Positions 43,201 through 50,530 of a stretch of 64,000 nucleotides of DNA are shown here, in pieces. How positions within the stretch are numbered: the first letter of the stretch is position 1; every line of letters begins with the position of its first letter. A program made the position numbers and the translations under genes. The stretch is from Actinomycetota bacterium. Lineage in GTDB: Bacteria > Actinomycetota > CADDZG01 > JAHWKV01. The notes under the pieces are model-generated. The model was given only the letters and a program-made list of their open reading frames with translations. It searched no databases and was not told the origin of the DNA. The stretch lies in contig JAHWKU010000002.1 in NCBI GenBank assembly GCA_019347715.1, positions 1-64,000 on the forward strand, in the 5' to 3' direction.

Positions 43201-43254
43201 TCCTATCTTGGGACCTCGCAGGACATCATTCAGCGATCTGGGGTGAGGACATGA
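40222..43254 (+). CDS. MFS transporter fused to LivF-like and LivG-like ABC ATPases, copy A
   Basis: This 1010-residue protein has three parts. Residues about 55-460 form a 12-helix major facilitator domain with two motif-A loops (GWLADRVKRVP; GGLIDVLLRRRPQRV). ATPase 1 is LivF-like: Walker A GTNGAGKST 518-526, signature LSGGEQQ 618-624, Walker B LLMIDE 638-643. ATPase 2 is LivG-like: Walker A GPNGAGKTT 781-789, signature LSTGLRR 898-904, Walker B VLLLDE 918-923. The ATPases should drive the LivHM fusion in the preceding gene; what the MFS part carries is unknown. A sequencing join is unlikely because copy B has the same fusion. Confidence 0.93.
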   Translation: MSQSPPGPIEESALPQSDQRSDLAQPKFIERGKLQFKQTIREAANYKELRKTPYGLKPAIIFMLIGAVASFDARVFGAAGPEILQDLDILVTPVFQAGAIVGFFLILFVLALGWLADRVKRVPIIAIGTIIQGLGSFLSTRAAGVASFVIPRSVDQVGDTARDVPSTALLADYYPPDQRGKVYALFGVVGRALGVATPLIVAVMVVRWGWRLPYLISGPILVLLGILAWVVLKEPTRGYMERKAQGLPEEEAQEPEEPPSFGESWRTIWAIRTLRRLFLANIPGSAADIAYGFVIAFFLFEVYGLDVTERAWIGVGIALTTLPFGFLAGGLIDVLLRRRPQRVLVLTGTLTLVAAVFIGGMSLRPPLWILILAFFGFGAAGALLGPARSVLIIQILPAHIRTTGTAIFTLATIPAQVIRFFLIAYLLNVYGTVGGLYAAAPLLFLSGLIELSAAGFFERDVRAAIASQVASQEWRRARDAGKAKLLVCRDIDVEYDGVQVLFGVDFDVDEGEVIALLGTNGAGKSTLLKAIAGLQEASSGAVVYDGRDITHIPPHEIAPRGVVFMPGGRGVFPGLSVSDNLMLGNWMNDDKEAKRKLNEVYEIFPILKERSSAKAGTLSGGEQQMLSLAQCFLSTPRLLMIDELSMGLAPAVVEQLIAIVKKINERGATIILVEQSVNVALTVAERAIFMEKGEVKFVGRTNELLDRADILRAVYVKGTGALTAGAPAAALKTERELRSYELGQARPILQVQHLSKKFGGIVAVDDVSFDLREGEILGLIGPNGAGKTTVFDLVAGYQAPDSGRIIYDGADVTRLGPDERAKRRLIRRFQDARLFPALTVYENLLVALERKLDVRNVAVTALQLPQARQAERRVRRRADRLIELLELGGYRDKFVRELSTGLRRITDLACVLATEPKVLLLDEPSTGIAQAEAEMLAPLLRRIRFETGCSILIIEHDMSLISSISDELLAMDQGSVLLRGDPTEVLDDERVIESYLGTSQDIIQRSGVRT

Positions 43255-43781
43255 TCGGAAAGAAGGCGCCTGCACTTCTTATCGTCCTTTGGATCGTTCT
43301 TTTGCTGACGAGCGCTTGCGGGAAACCCAACAAGGTTGGGAGCGAGAAGCTTCTGGACATCGAGCAAGAGATCGCGGAGTGCCGTTTGGGGGAGAGATGC
43401 CCGACCCCCAGTCCGCTCGCGGATGAAGGCCAGGGGGAAGGAAATAAGGGCGCCATTACGAACCCTCAGCCCCCGCAAGAGCCGCCGCCGCCGCCGCCCC
43501 CTCCTCAGGAGCAGTTCTTCGACGTAACCCTGGTTGAGTACAGTCCCTATTACGAACCCGGTAACGCCCTTACGATGCACCGCAGCCTTACTTTGAGAGT
43601 CACTAACAAGGACACGTGCGCGTGCCGGTCGTGGAGAACTTTTACCGCAGAGGATGGTTCCTTTAGTTCTCCCAGGCTCGCTCCGGGGGAATCTTGGACG
43701 ATCAGGCTCGGCGCTGGAGCGTGGACTATCGTGGATCAATCAGCCGGGTTCATCCGAGCATCCTTGGAGGTAACCGCATAG
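43251..43781 (+). CDS. Lipoprotein 2, cupredoxin-like fold, copy A
   Basis: A lipobox LLLTSAC is followed by GKPNKVGSEKLLDIEQE, a low-complexity Pro stretch and a C-terminal beta domain (FFDVTLVEYSPYYEPGN, then FTAEDGSFSSPRLAPGESW). The latter resembles the cupredoxin pattern of a late strand after PGxxW. The Cys, His and Met copper ligands are absent from the expected C-terminal loop. It overlaps the MFS-ABC stop by 4 nt (ATGA). Copy B counterpart: 59092. Confidence 0.72.
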   Translation: MIGKKAPALLIVLWIVLLLTSACGKPNKVGSEKLLDIEQEIAECRLGERCPTPSPLADEGQGEGNKGAITNPQPPQEPPPPPPPPQEQFFDVTLVEYSPYYEPGNALTMHRSLTLRVTNKDTCACRSWRTFTAEDGSFSSPRLAPGESWTIRLGAGAWTIVDQSAGFIRASLEVTA

Positions 43782-43783
43782 AG

Positions 43784-44290
43784 ATGGGCCGGCCTCTAGC
43801 GGCATTACTAACCTGCGCTTTTTTTCTGCTCCCGGCATGTGGAGGTGGGCTCCGAAGCACGATCACAGGCACGGGTCCGGTAGAGGCCCCCAGGATCCAG
43901 ATTCCGGATCAGGTGATGGGTTTGGTCGTACAGCAAGAACCCGTTGCGAGCGATGTCGAGGAGGTCGAGAGGCCCTATCTGGACGCGGTGTCAATCTTCA
44001 GTCTGCGCGAGGGCGACCTTCTTAGGGCATCGTTCCAAGTCAGTCGATTCAATCGAATCGCTAGACCAAACAGTACTTCCTTTAGGAGGCTGGTTACCTC
44101 TCAGCTCGGGGGCAGCGTGCCGGAGGAGTTGGAAGTCGGCGACGTGACCGTCTACTCAACGTCTGGCAACGAGCAGAGGGTATATGCGTGGATTGAGGAC
44201 AGAGGGTTCTTCGTTCTGCAAGTCCATCAAGATTTCGAGTTTCCCAGAACGTTGCTGCGCAGATTGATCGACCTGGAGATAGACCTATGA
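43784..44290 (+). CDS. Lipoprotein 3, copy A
   Basis: From ATG 43784 the 168-residue product starts MGRPLAALLTCAFFLLPACG, a short lipoprotein signal. It contains PDQVMGLVVQQEP, SIFSLREGDLLRASFQVSRF and the ending FEFPRTLLRRLIDLEIDL. These blocks match the copy B protein (59627) throughout. No known family. It starts 2 nt after lipoprotein 2 ends. Confidence 0.8.
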   Translation: MGRPLAALLTCAFFLLPACGGGLRSTITGTGPVEAPRIQIPDQVMGLVVQQEPVASDVEEVERPYLDAVSIFSLREGDLLRASFQVSRFNRIARPNSTSFRRLVTSQLGGSVPEELEVGDVTVYSTSGNEQRVYAWIEDRGFFVLQVHQDFEFPRTLLRRLIDLEIDL

Positions 44291-45411
44291 GTGGAAGGCT
44301 CTTTAGTGCAAAGTTGTGGGTCCCGATTCTTCTCGCTTCGCTGGTCACCGCGACGACCGGCTGTGCCAGAGCAGCAAGGCCCGAGCAAAAAGTCAATCGG
44401 TATCTGAACAATCTCTTGGAAGAGAGCAGAATCTACACTTATGAGGAGGTTCCCGAGGATGGACCCGAGCTATTGGTCCGGGTCAGATGGGAGGATGACC
44501 TCCGTTACTACGAGAAGCTCGCAGTAGAGGGCGCCGACGCTGCAGAAATCGTAGTCAGCGAAGATGCGTTGGCTCTTCGTGTCATCGACCCTCCCCGAAT
44601 CCCCGCGTTCCAGGGTGGGGCCCCAAACGTCGCAGGCAGTCAGGTCATCGGCCAGGAGCTGATGTCAGGCAAGTGGGTGCTCGACTATCAAGCCGCCCCT
44701 CCTACATCCCCTCCGAGAACCGATACGGGAGCCATCATCGTGGGCCAAGATCCTTTTTTGGATGCGTCCTATGTTTTCGACTATCTCATTGAAGCCGTTC
44801 GGAGCGCCTCGTTGGTCTGGGAGTTCAATCCCGAGGATTTGACCGTTTACAGAAAGTCTGAGGACCCTTTTCCTCCTCCTAACGAAAACCTAGGGGAGAA
44901 ACGGATAGATGCTTTTCCCCAGCCCCTTCCTGGGAGAGGAGCTAGAGGAACGGAAGCTGCGGTCGCTCGAACAGCCAATTTCAGGAGGATCGCCTTCTAC
45001 ATCCGAGGGGAACAGATAGTACGGGTGCGCGAGCAGATCACCGTGGAGCAAAACCCACAAATACTCAGGGCCCAAAGAGGAGGGGGTGCTGAACATCACC
45101 TTCAAATACTCGAGCAGCATCGGGCAGGGGAACTACCCGAGCCAATTCGGGTGCGTGAAATGACCATAGAGATCGAGGAAGCGGGCGAGGATGTGGAGAG
45201 CGTCAGCCTTCCCCAAGACACAGTCCTTGCTGCTGATATGTCGGGCGTGCTGGGATCGCTCGGATTTGCAACAACTGAGACAGGCCAGGGCAGTGGCCTT
45301 CCCCCAGGCTTTCCCGCCTCCGGGGAAGGGGCTCCCCCCGAGGAGGAGGGGAGTCCGATGCCCGAAGAGGGAGGGGAGGCCCAAACTGAGGAAACGTCCA
45401 CCGTTCCTTAA
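44287..45411 (+). CDS. Lipoprotein 4, copy A
   Basis: This 374-residue protein has a signal peptide ending in LVTATTGC. It is rich in acidic residues, with RVRWEDDLRYYEKLAVEG, QVIGQELMSGKWVLDYQA and ARTANFRRIAFYIRGEQIVR. The last 60 residues are Pro/Glu/Gly-rich and disordered. No known family. The ATG overlaps the stop of lipoprotein 3 (ATGA); the copy B pair at 60169 has the same overlap. Confidence 0.8.
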   Translation: MSGRLFSAKLWVPILLASLVTATTGCARAARPEQKVNRYLNNLLEESRIYTYEEVPEDGPELLVRVRWEDDLRYYEKLAVEGADAAEIVVSEDALALRVIDPPRIPAFQGGAPNVAGSQVIGQELMSGKWVLDYQAAPPTSPPRTDTGAIIVGQDPFLDASYVFDYLIEAVRSASLVWEFNPEDLTVYRKSEDPFPPPNENLGEKRIDAFPQPLPGRGARGTEAAVARTANFRRIAFYIRGEQIVRVREQITVEQNPQILRAQRGGGAEHHLQILEQHRAGELPEPIRVREMTIEIEEAGEDVESVSLPQDTVLAADMSGVLGSLGFATTETGQGSGLPPGFPASGEGAPPEEEGSPMPEEGGEAQTEETSTVP

Positions 45412-45925
45412 GCGCGTCTTTTTCCAACGAAACGTTTGCGTTTTCCTCGTCATTTTCTTCCTGGCCGCCTGTGGGCCTGACGAGCCTGAATCAGTGCTGG
45501 ATCAGGGACCCAGATCTCCTGACGCTGCAGGAGTTGTCACCGACATCAGCTTTCATCAGGTTCAGATCGATGGATCCGAAACCTTCGCCATCGATCCGGA
45601 GATCGAGAGCTTCACCAGCAGAGAGCATGCTGTCACGGCATTGCTTCGCTGGAAAGACCGCTGGTATGTCCACATTGGCTTGGAAGACAACGTCGCGGTA
45701 TGGATAGCCGGAATCGGCATAGTAGTGGAAGGATCGAACCAGGTAACCTACCCCGGCACGTTCCTTCGAGCCGATGGGAACCGAGTGATCTTCGAGGACG
45801 GCACAGTTTTTAGAATGGCTGAAGACGTCAATACCGATCCGTTCCGAGAAGGCAGGCTGGTCGCCGCGGTGGTCGATGTCGAGAGGGATCTTTTGGTGGA
45901 GCTGCGGCCGCAAGGAGCCGGCTAG
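45386..45925 (+). CDS. Lipoprotein 5, copy A (probable CTG start)
   Basis: The product has a basic N-terminus, a hydrophobic segment and lipobox FFLAAC, then a small beta-rich domain (VVTDISFHQVQIDGSETFAI, WYVHIGLEDNVAVWIAGIGI). It matches copy B at 61196. No ATG, GTG or TTG lies in frame between GTG 45293 and the lipobox. CTG 45386 has GAGGGGAGG ending 6 nt upstream and gives a signal peptide of normal length (27 residues before Cys), so I choose it. The gene overlaps the lipoprotein 4 tail by 26 nt. Confidence 0.75.
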   Translation: MRKRPPFLKRVFFQRNVCVFLVIFFLAACGPDEPESVLDQGPRSPDAAGVVTDISFHQVQIDGSETFAIDPEIESFTSREHAVTALLRWKDRWYVHIGLEDNVAVWIAGIGIVVEGSNQVTYPGTFLRADGNRVIFEDGTVFRMAEDVNTDPFREGRLVAAVVDVERDLLVELRPQGAG

Positions 45926-45936
45926 CTCACAGTCGT

Positions 45937-46737
45937 TCAGGTGTGGCGGCACTCGGGGGGTGTGCCCGAGCTGGTGTCGCTCTTGGGAAGGTCTAAGACG
46001 TCGGTCGGATTCAACTCGTCAACCAGCATTAGGGTTGGTGCTCCTTCGCGGGTGCACCTGATCGACAGGTGACCGTAACCGTCTCCATCGCCAATCATCT
46101 GAGGCGATCCTAAGATCGACAAAACTTCGTTGTGATGAAAGCGGAATGTAGGGATGGATCCGTTGGGCTCTCTCAATTCATCTCTGCAGCGGTCAACAAC
46201 GTTGTACCTTAGAGAGACTTCCTTTCCGACAGGCCAATAAGGAGTGACGGAAGAATGGACCGGCCCCGACGGAGCGAATCTGTGACGCCACTCTGTACGC
46301 AGTTCGCCCTCTGTCGTTTCGCCGGGAGCGATAGCCAGCTGGGCAGAGCCGCCGCTGAGTACCTGTAGCCGCTCCGTGCATCCATCCAGTACTCCGACGC
46401 TGTAAAAGCCCGGCGGAAGGTCCATCGTGACTCTCCCGCCTGAATCGGTTGTCTTCACTTCTTGTATAGGCCCGTCAATTGATACCGGGATTCCCTCAGG
46501 TCCGCTTCCGGACTGATCGCGAACTGTTAGGGCCAGGATTCCATCGCCTGCGGGGGGAGCTTGTTGAGCAGAACCTCCTACTACCGTTTCGGTCTGGAGC
46601 CTCTCCGGAAGAGTTGTGTGGATGATTTCAAGGGGGCTTTGGTTCCTCGATCTGAGGGAACAGGACACCGCCGTCAGAAGGATCAATGCAGTCGATCCGA
46701 GAACTAGCAGCCGTCGCTTCCACCGCTTCACGATCAA
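45937..46737 (-). CDS. Ig-like/carboxypeptidase-regulatory-like lipoprotein
   Basis: A signal peptide ends in LLTAVSC. It is followed by a beta-sandwich segment (ILALTVRDQSGSGPEGIPVS, TTDSGGRVTMDLPPGFYSVG) of the carboxypeptidase-regulatory/Ig-like type. A second domain of unknown type contains FRFHHNEVLSILGSPQMIG and HLSIRCTREGAPTLMLV. Two Cys in the C-terminal part may pair. It has no copy A counterpart. Its start overlaps the stop of the protease gene to its right (ATGA). Confidence 0.75.
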   Translation of the reverse strand: MIVKRWKRRLLVLGSTALILLTAVSCSLRSRNQSPLEIIHTTLPERLQTETVVGGSAQQAPPAGDGILALTVRDQSGSGPEGIPVSIDGPIQEVKTTDSGGRVTMDLPPGFYSVGVLDGCTERLQVLSGGSAQLAIAPGETTEGELRTEWRHRFAPSGPVHSSVTPYWPVGKEVSLRYNVVDRCRDELREPNGSIPTFRFHHNEVLSILGSPQMIGDGDGYGHLSIRCTREGAPTLMLVDELNPTDVLDLPKSDTSSGTPPECRHT

Positions 46738-47585
46738 AGGCTCCCGTTCGCCAGCCCGCGCAGATCTGCCAGGTCATCCTCGTCGAAGGTCATCGGCAGG
46801 TCATCCGACCAAGAAGCTGCCTCGACCGACCAATGCATCACGGACCCTCGGTTGATCGAATGGCCGGGATACTTAGGATCCTCTCGGCGGCGCGGGCTGG
46901 TGTAACCGATATTGATCAAGCCCAGCAGGTGTCCCATCTCGTGCACCAGAGTAGCGGCCTCGAGCACGTCGCCCTCGCCGCCGGATTCTCTCAAACGATC
47001 CGGGAAAATGGCCATGACGGTCCCTGAGATCGCTGCACCCGCAGCGCGTCGGTTGGCTGCCAGACTTCCGTCGAGATAAACGATCCAAATCGCTGCGACA
47101 GATCCGCCCGAGGAGCGATCTCTTCTCTCGGCAAGGGCCCTGATCTGGCTGGGGTAATACGGGCCGCTCTGACGGGGAAGCTCGTTTCCTCCTCTAACGC
47201 TCACGGGTTTGCCTATCGAAGTCCGAAGCACGGTGATCAGGTGATCGACCGCCGAAGAATCTGGAGGATGGCTCGTTACCCAGTCGATCTCGACGACGAG
47301 CTCCCGGTACGGACTTGGTTGCAGCAATGGTCTGGCTGCAGCCCCCACCTGACTCAACGCGTCCAGAGGTTGCTGGTCCGGCAGGTCAGGTGTAGGGACT
47401 ATCGGAGGTAACTTTCTTGCTTCGGCCTGTGGTCCAGGCTCAGGCATCGGTGCGGGGGAGGCTTCCGCTTGGGAGGAAGCGGATGGCGCATCAACTCTGG
47501 GAGTAAGCCGACATGCGGGGGCCAAAAGAAAAATACCGACCAGTACGCCGCCAGCGATTCGAAAACCTTTCGTCGGCCCTCTCAG
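46734..47585 (-). CDS. Metzincin-like zinc protease lipoprotein (probable CTG start)
   Basis: A signal peptide with lipobox LLAPAC is followed by a Pro-rich linker and a zincin domain with VHEMGHLLGLINIGYTS. Asn (N of GLIN) stands where metzincins have the third His/Asp. SVMHW after it resembles the metzincin Met-turn, and the nearby GHSINRG offers a His. Archaeal and bacterial proteins with HExGHxxGLxN are known, so Asn may be normal for this branch. No ATG, GTG or TTG start gives a usable signal peptide; CTG 47585 overlaps the upstream TGA (CTGA). Substrate is unknown. Confidence 0.75.
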   Translation of the reverse strand: MRGPTKGFRIAGGVLVGIFLLAPACRLTPRVDAPSASSQAEASPAPMPEPGPQAEARKLPPIVPTPDLPDQQPLDALSQVGAAARPLLQPSPYRELVVEIDWVTSHPPDSSAVDHLITVLRTSIGKPVSVRGGNELPRQSGPYYPSQIRALAERRDRSSGGSVAAIWIVYLDGSLAANRRAAGAAISGTVMAIFPDRLRESGGEGDVLEAATLVHEMGHLLGLINIGYTSPRRREDPKYPGHSINRGSVMHWSVEAASWSDDLPMTFDEDDLADLRGLANGSL

Positions 47586-48433
47586 GGTGAAAGCGCTTCT
47601 TCGATCCTCTGCCGGCGAGATCGACGGTAAAAGAAAGCGGCTGCCAAGATCCCAAGAATTCCAGCGATTATCGCCGCGGGGACCAGCAGGTTGGGGCCAG
47701 ATTGGTTTGCTTGTTCGGACTCTACGTAAACAGGGAGATCCATCTCGATGAGCTCCCCGTCCGGACCGGGAACCATCACGGGGGTGGTCGTGACTTGGGG
47801 CTCGGCGCCTTCCTGAAATTCTCCAAAATCCCCGAATGCTCGAGGGCTTCTTCCCGATGAGGCCGAGGAAGATCCGAAGCTGCCTCTTCCGCCGGGACGC
47901 TTGTCGATGTCGAGCGGAGGTAACGAATCCAGTTGCCAACTGACCCGGACTTCATACCCGCCAGCGTTGGTCCCGTCGTAGTTCACGACCGTCAACCATA
48001 TGTGTTCCGATTCGGCCTCTATCTTGATGATCTCGGTTCCAGAGGTATCTCGGTTGGCTCCCTGCGCCACCGGGCCACCAAAGACGGGATCATCGTCCGG
48101 CCAGGTATATATGTCGAGATCGTTGTTTGGGGCGGTCCAGGTCACCTGGATCTCCACGTATGCGAGTTGCGCATAATCATCTGGCTTCTTGATGTCGAAC
48201 TCGAGCGCATCACAGTACCGGTCGGCGCGACAACGAGGCGGCCTTCGGTAAGTGAAGAACTGGCCGCCTTGCTTATGTGGATAGCGAAGAAGGATCTGAG
48301 GGTATTTGCCGGACAAGCTCTTGGTCGGAGTGACCTCCCCCATGTATCCGCGATCTTCCGAGGCCGCGGGAACCACCATTGGCCCGAACATTAAAAGGCT
48401 GAGGAGAGCAACCGAAAGCAATTTCCGGCCCAT
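47582..48433 (-). CDS. PPC-like extracellular protein with C-terminal membrane anchor, copy B
   Basis: Paralogue of the 28875 gene. From ATG 48433 it has a signal peptide (LLSVALLSLLMFGPMVVPAA) and a PPC-like domain (YVEIQVTWTAPNNDLDIYTW, IWLTVVNYDGTNAGGYEVRV). A Ser/Gly-rich linker, a membrane helix (LVPAAIIAGILGILAAAFF) and a YRRSRRQR tail complete it. It ends in the same CCC-TGA context as copy A, where the next gene overlaps by a CTG. An in-frame ATG at 48529 would overlap the binding-protein gene and is not favoured. Confidence 0.75.
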   Translation of the reverse strand: MGRKLLSVALLSLLMFGPMVVPAASEDRGYMGEVTPTKSLSGKYPQILLRYPHKQGGQFFTYRRPPRCRADRYCDALEFDIKKPDDYAQLAYVEIQVTWTAPNNDLDIYTWPDDDPVFGGPVAQGANRDTSGTEIIKIEAESEHIWLTVVNYDGTNAGGYEVRVSWQLDSLPPLDIDKRPGGRGSFGSSSASSGRSPRAFGDFGEFQEGAEPQVTTTPVMVPGPDGELIEMDLPVYVESEQANQSGPNLLVPAAIIAGILGILAAAFFYRRSRRQRIEEALSP

Positions 48434-48455
48434 CACGGCAAGCGCCCGATTTTCT

Positions 48456-50336
48456 TCATGCTGGATAGTTGTGGCTGACTCCCTTGACCCCATTACAGGG
48501 TGCCTGCCTGGGATCGCCGAAAACGTCATGGCCGCCCTCCCAGGTTCCCGCGAGATAGCGCTTTCCCCCTCTCACCATCCGATAACACCCCATGACTCCC
48601 TGTTCGCCATTCGGGTCGGGAGCGTCTGGGTCCCACCAAGCTTCATGGGAATCCTTTACGCATGAGTAGTCCCCAGGATCGTAGAAGCACGCTGCCACCC
48701 TGGGGTCGGTGCTGGATTGGCGTGGGATGGCATGCTGACCTTGATCTACGGTGTCAGGAGAGAGGTAAGGACCTGCCACCTGGATCGCTTTGAAGAGCGA
48801 GAAATATTCCCGGTACAGCGTGGTGGCCCAGTATTCGTGGATACGTCGCCCGCGTGGTTCGGCTTCCCTGAACGCTTGTCGAGCCGGGGACTCCTCGAAT
48901 CGGCCCTCTCTCAGTTGCTGGCTGACTACCCACGCGTGGCGCCACGCCCGCTGATTCTGGGCGCGGCCGTTCAATAGGTCGTCTATCGTCCTGTCCCCGG
49001 CTACCACCCATTCGGGGTACCACCCGGCTTTGTCGGCAGCATCGGTGGTTCTGGACTCCATGCCTCCCAGCCAAAGCACTGTGTTCACCTTGGCATCTCT
49101 CATCTCCGCGACGTTTTGCACGGCGAAGGTGCAATCAGGCGCGCACCGGTTATCGATATTTGCGCCGGCGTAGGGGAAGTCAACCTCAGCAACGACATTC
49201 GCTCCGCACTTCTTGATCCCTTGTTCGACCAGCTTCTTGAAGTACTGCAGCCCGGGATGAGAGGAGTCGGAGGTGTACATGAGTCCGTACCTTCGGTCCT
49301 GGCCGTTCATCGGTTGACCGTCTTTGTCGGGCCCTCCCGCATTGGACACCTTGTACGGCACAACTTTCTGACACACATAGCTCGTGTAGAGGTCGGCCCA
49401 GTGCTCGACGTCTGGCCAGAACGAGTACGCCATCGGGGCCAGTCGCCGGAAGAAAGACGCGTCCAGTTCCCCGAAAGAGCCAAAGACCATGGTTCGCCTC
49501 TTGGCCATCGCTTCGGCATAGGCTTCGTTGTAACCTCCGAAAGTGGCCCGATCTAGAACGGCGAAAGGCTTGAGAGCTTCCCAATTCGCCCGCGCGTGAG
49601 CCTTCCTGCCCGACGCCGTGCTTGCGCTTCCCCAATAAAAGTAGATCCTCACGTAGCGGTTGTATGTCTGGTACCGCGAGTTGAAGTATTTAGAGAGGGC
49701 TCTTCCTGCTGCCACCAAAGAGAGCTCCTTCCCGTCGTCGTTTGAGTCTCGGCACCCCGTCTGCTCCGAAGTGGGACGGCCCAGGTCGCAGTACTGTCCG
49801 GTGCGAGTCCCTTCCCCGGCGCTGGTATCTCCTCCCTCGGTCTCGTTTTGGTCGCTGATGAAACTGGAGTGATAGATGATGACCGTGACCTCGTCGCGGG
49901 TGACTCCCTGCCAGGTCTTGCCGCCATTATCTCCTTCGAAGAACGGTTGACATGGAGGAGCGTTCGGATCTTCGGACTGCCTGGGCGGGTCGCCAACGCA
50001 CTTCTTTACCGTCGCTTGCTCGGCCTTGGTTAGTGTCGGCCCAGTCTCTGCTGCAGGGGCATCCGAGGGCAGACTGCTGGTGCTGCCGAGCCCAAGAGAA
50101 GAGATCGCTCCTTCGACCTGTTGTGGCGGCGACTCGTCCTCGGGGGGTACAGGGGCATATTCGAGGACCGTCGAAGGGTTTGACTGGGGAAGATTGAGGC
50201 TCGAGGGAAGAGCCAGGACGGCCAGCAACATCGTTACGATCACCGCGCCAAGAGGGGGATACTGCATTGCCCAGCCCCGACGTGCGGCAGGAGCCGGATT
50301 AGGATCTCTCTCTAAGGAGTCTTCGACTTTTGACAC
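48456..50336 (-). CDS. Membrane-anchored LivJ-like substrate-binding protein, copy B
   Basis: This 626-residue paralogue of the 29912 protein has an N-terminal membrane segment (LGAVIVTMLLAVLALPSSL), the shared linker CVGDPPRQSEDPNAPPC, then TWQGVTRDEVTVIIY, LKPFAVLDRATFGGYNEAYA and AIQVAGPYLSPDTVDQGQHA. The binding fold is intact but the ligand-pocket regions differ from copy A, so a different substrate is plausible. It diverges from the copy B operon. Confidence 0.8.
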   Translation of the reverse strand: MSKVEDSLERDPNPAPAARRGWAMQYPPLGAVIVTMLLAVLALPSSLNLPQSNPSTVLEYAPVPPEDESPPQQVEGAISSLGLGSTSSLPSDAPAAETGPTLTKAEQATVKKCVGDPPRQSEDPNAPPCQPFFEGDNGGKTWQGVTRDEVTVIIYHSSFISDQNETEGGDTSAGEGTRTGQYCDLGRPTSEQTGCRDSNDDGKELSLVAAGRALSKYFNSRYQTYNRYVRIYFYWGSASTASGRKAHARANWEALKPFAVLDRATFGGYNEAYAEAMAKRRTMVFGSFGELDASFFRRLAPMAYSFWPDVEHWADLYTSYVCQKVVPYKVSNAGGPDKDGQPMNGQDRRYGLMYTSDSSHPGLQYFKKLVEQGIKKCGANVVAEVDFPYAGANIDNRCAPDCTFAVQNVAEMRDAKVNTVLWLGGMESRTTDAADKAGWYPEWVVAGDRTIDDLLNGRAQNQRAWRHAWVVSQQLREGRFEESPARQAFREAEPRGRRIHEYWATTLYREYFSLFKAIQVAGPYLSPDTVDQGQHAIPRQSSTDPRVAACFYDPGDYSCVKDSHEAWWDPDAPDPNGEQGVMGCYRMVRGGKRYLAGTWEGGHDVFGDPRQAPCNGVKGVSHNYPA

Positions 50337-50530
50337 CTGACTTGTGACCTCCCCGCCTTAGTCTGGCCGCCGCTTGTGGCTCACATTGTAGGACCGATCA
50401 AGGGGGAACGCATCAGGGGCTTGGCCGAACTGGTGTATATTTTCTCGCCGCACGTTTCATCTTCGATTCTTATGGCGACAATCGGGACTAGGGAGGCAGC
50501 CTTGGGGGATCGCCACGAGTTCATAGACTG
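50337..50530. promoter_or_regulatory. Divergent intergenic region of copy B
   Basis: This 194-bp gap separates the leftward binding-protein gene and the rightward operon. It ends with AGGGAGGCAGCC and an ATG at 50531. It must hold two promoters, but no element can be assigned with confidence. Confidence 0.35.

Larger units (their letters stand above)
28875..45925. repeat. Duplicated locus, copy A (ancient divergent segmental repeat)
   Basis: This block and 47,582-61,687 hold paralogous genes in the same order and orientation: PPC-like protein and binding protein leftward, then pseudotransglutaminase, lipoprotein 1, LivHM fusion, MFS-LivFG fusion and lipoproteins 2-5 rightward. Only copy A carries MoxR and DUF58, between the binding protein and the pseudotransglutaminase. 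Protein-level blocks match over full lengths while DNA has drifted, so the duplication is old. Confidence 0.9.

Noticed and set aside
40222-43254. Possibility that the MFS-ABC fusion is an assembly artefact
   Set aside because: The paralogue at 56054 has the same domain order and linker sequence, so the fusion existed before the duplication.
31928-50440. Shared GAAyTGGTrTAT string in the two divergent intergenic regions (31928-31938 and 50428-50440)
   Set aside because: A match of this length with two differences can occur by chance between two regions of about 200 bp, and no second shared element is at the same distance, so I do not call it an operator.
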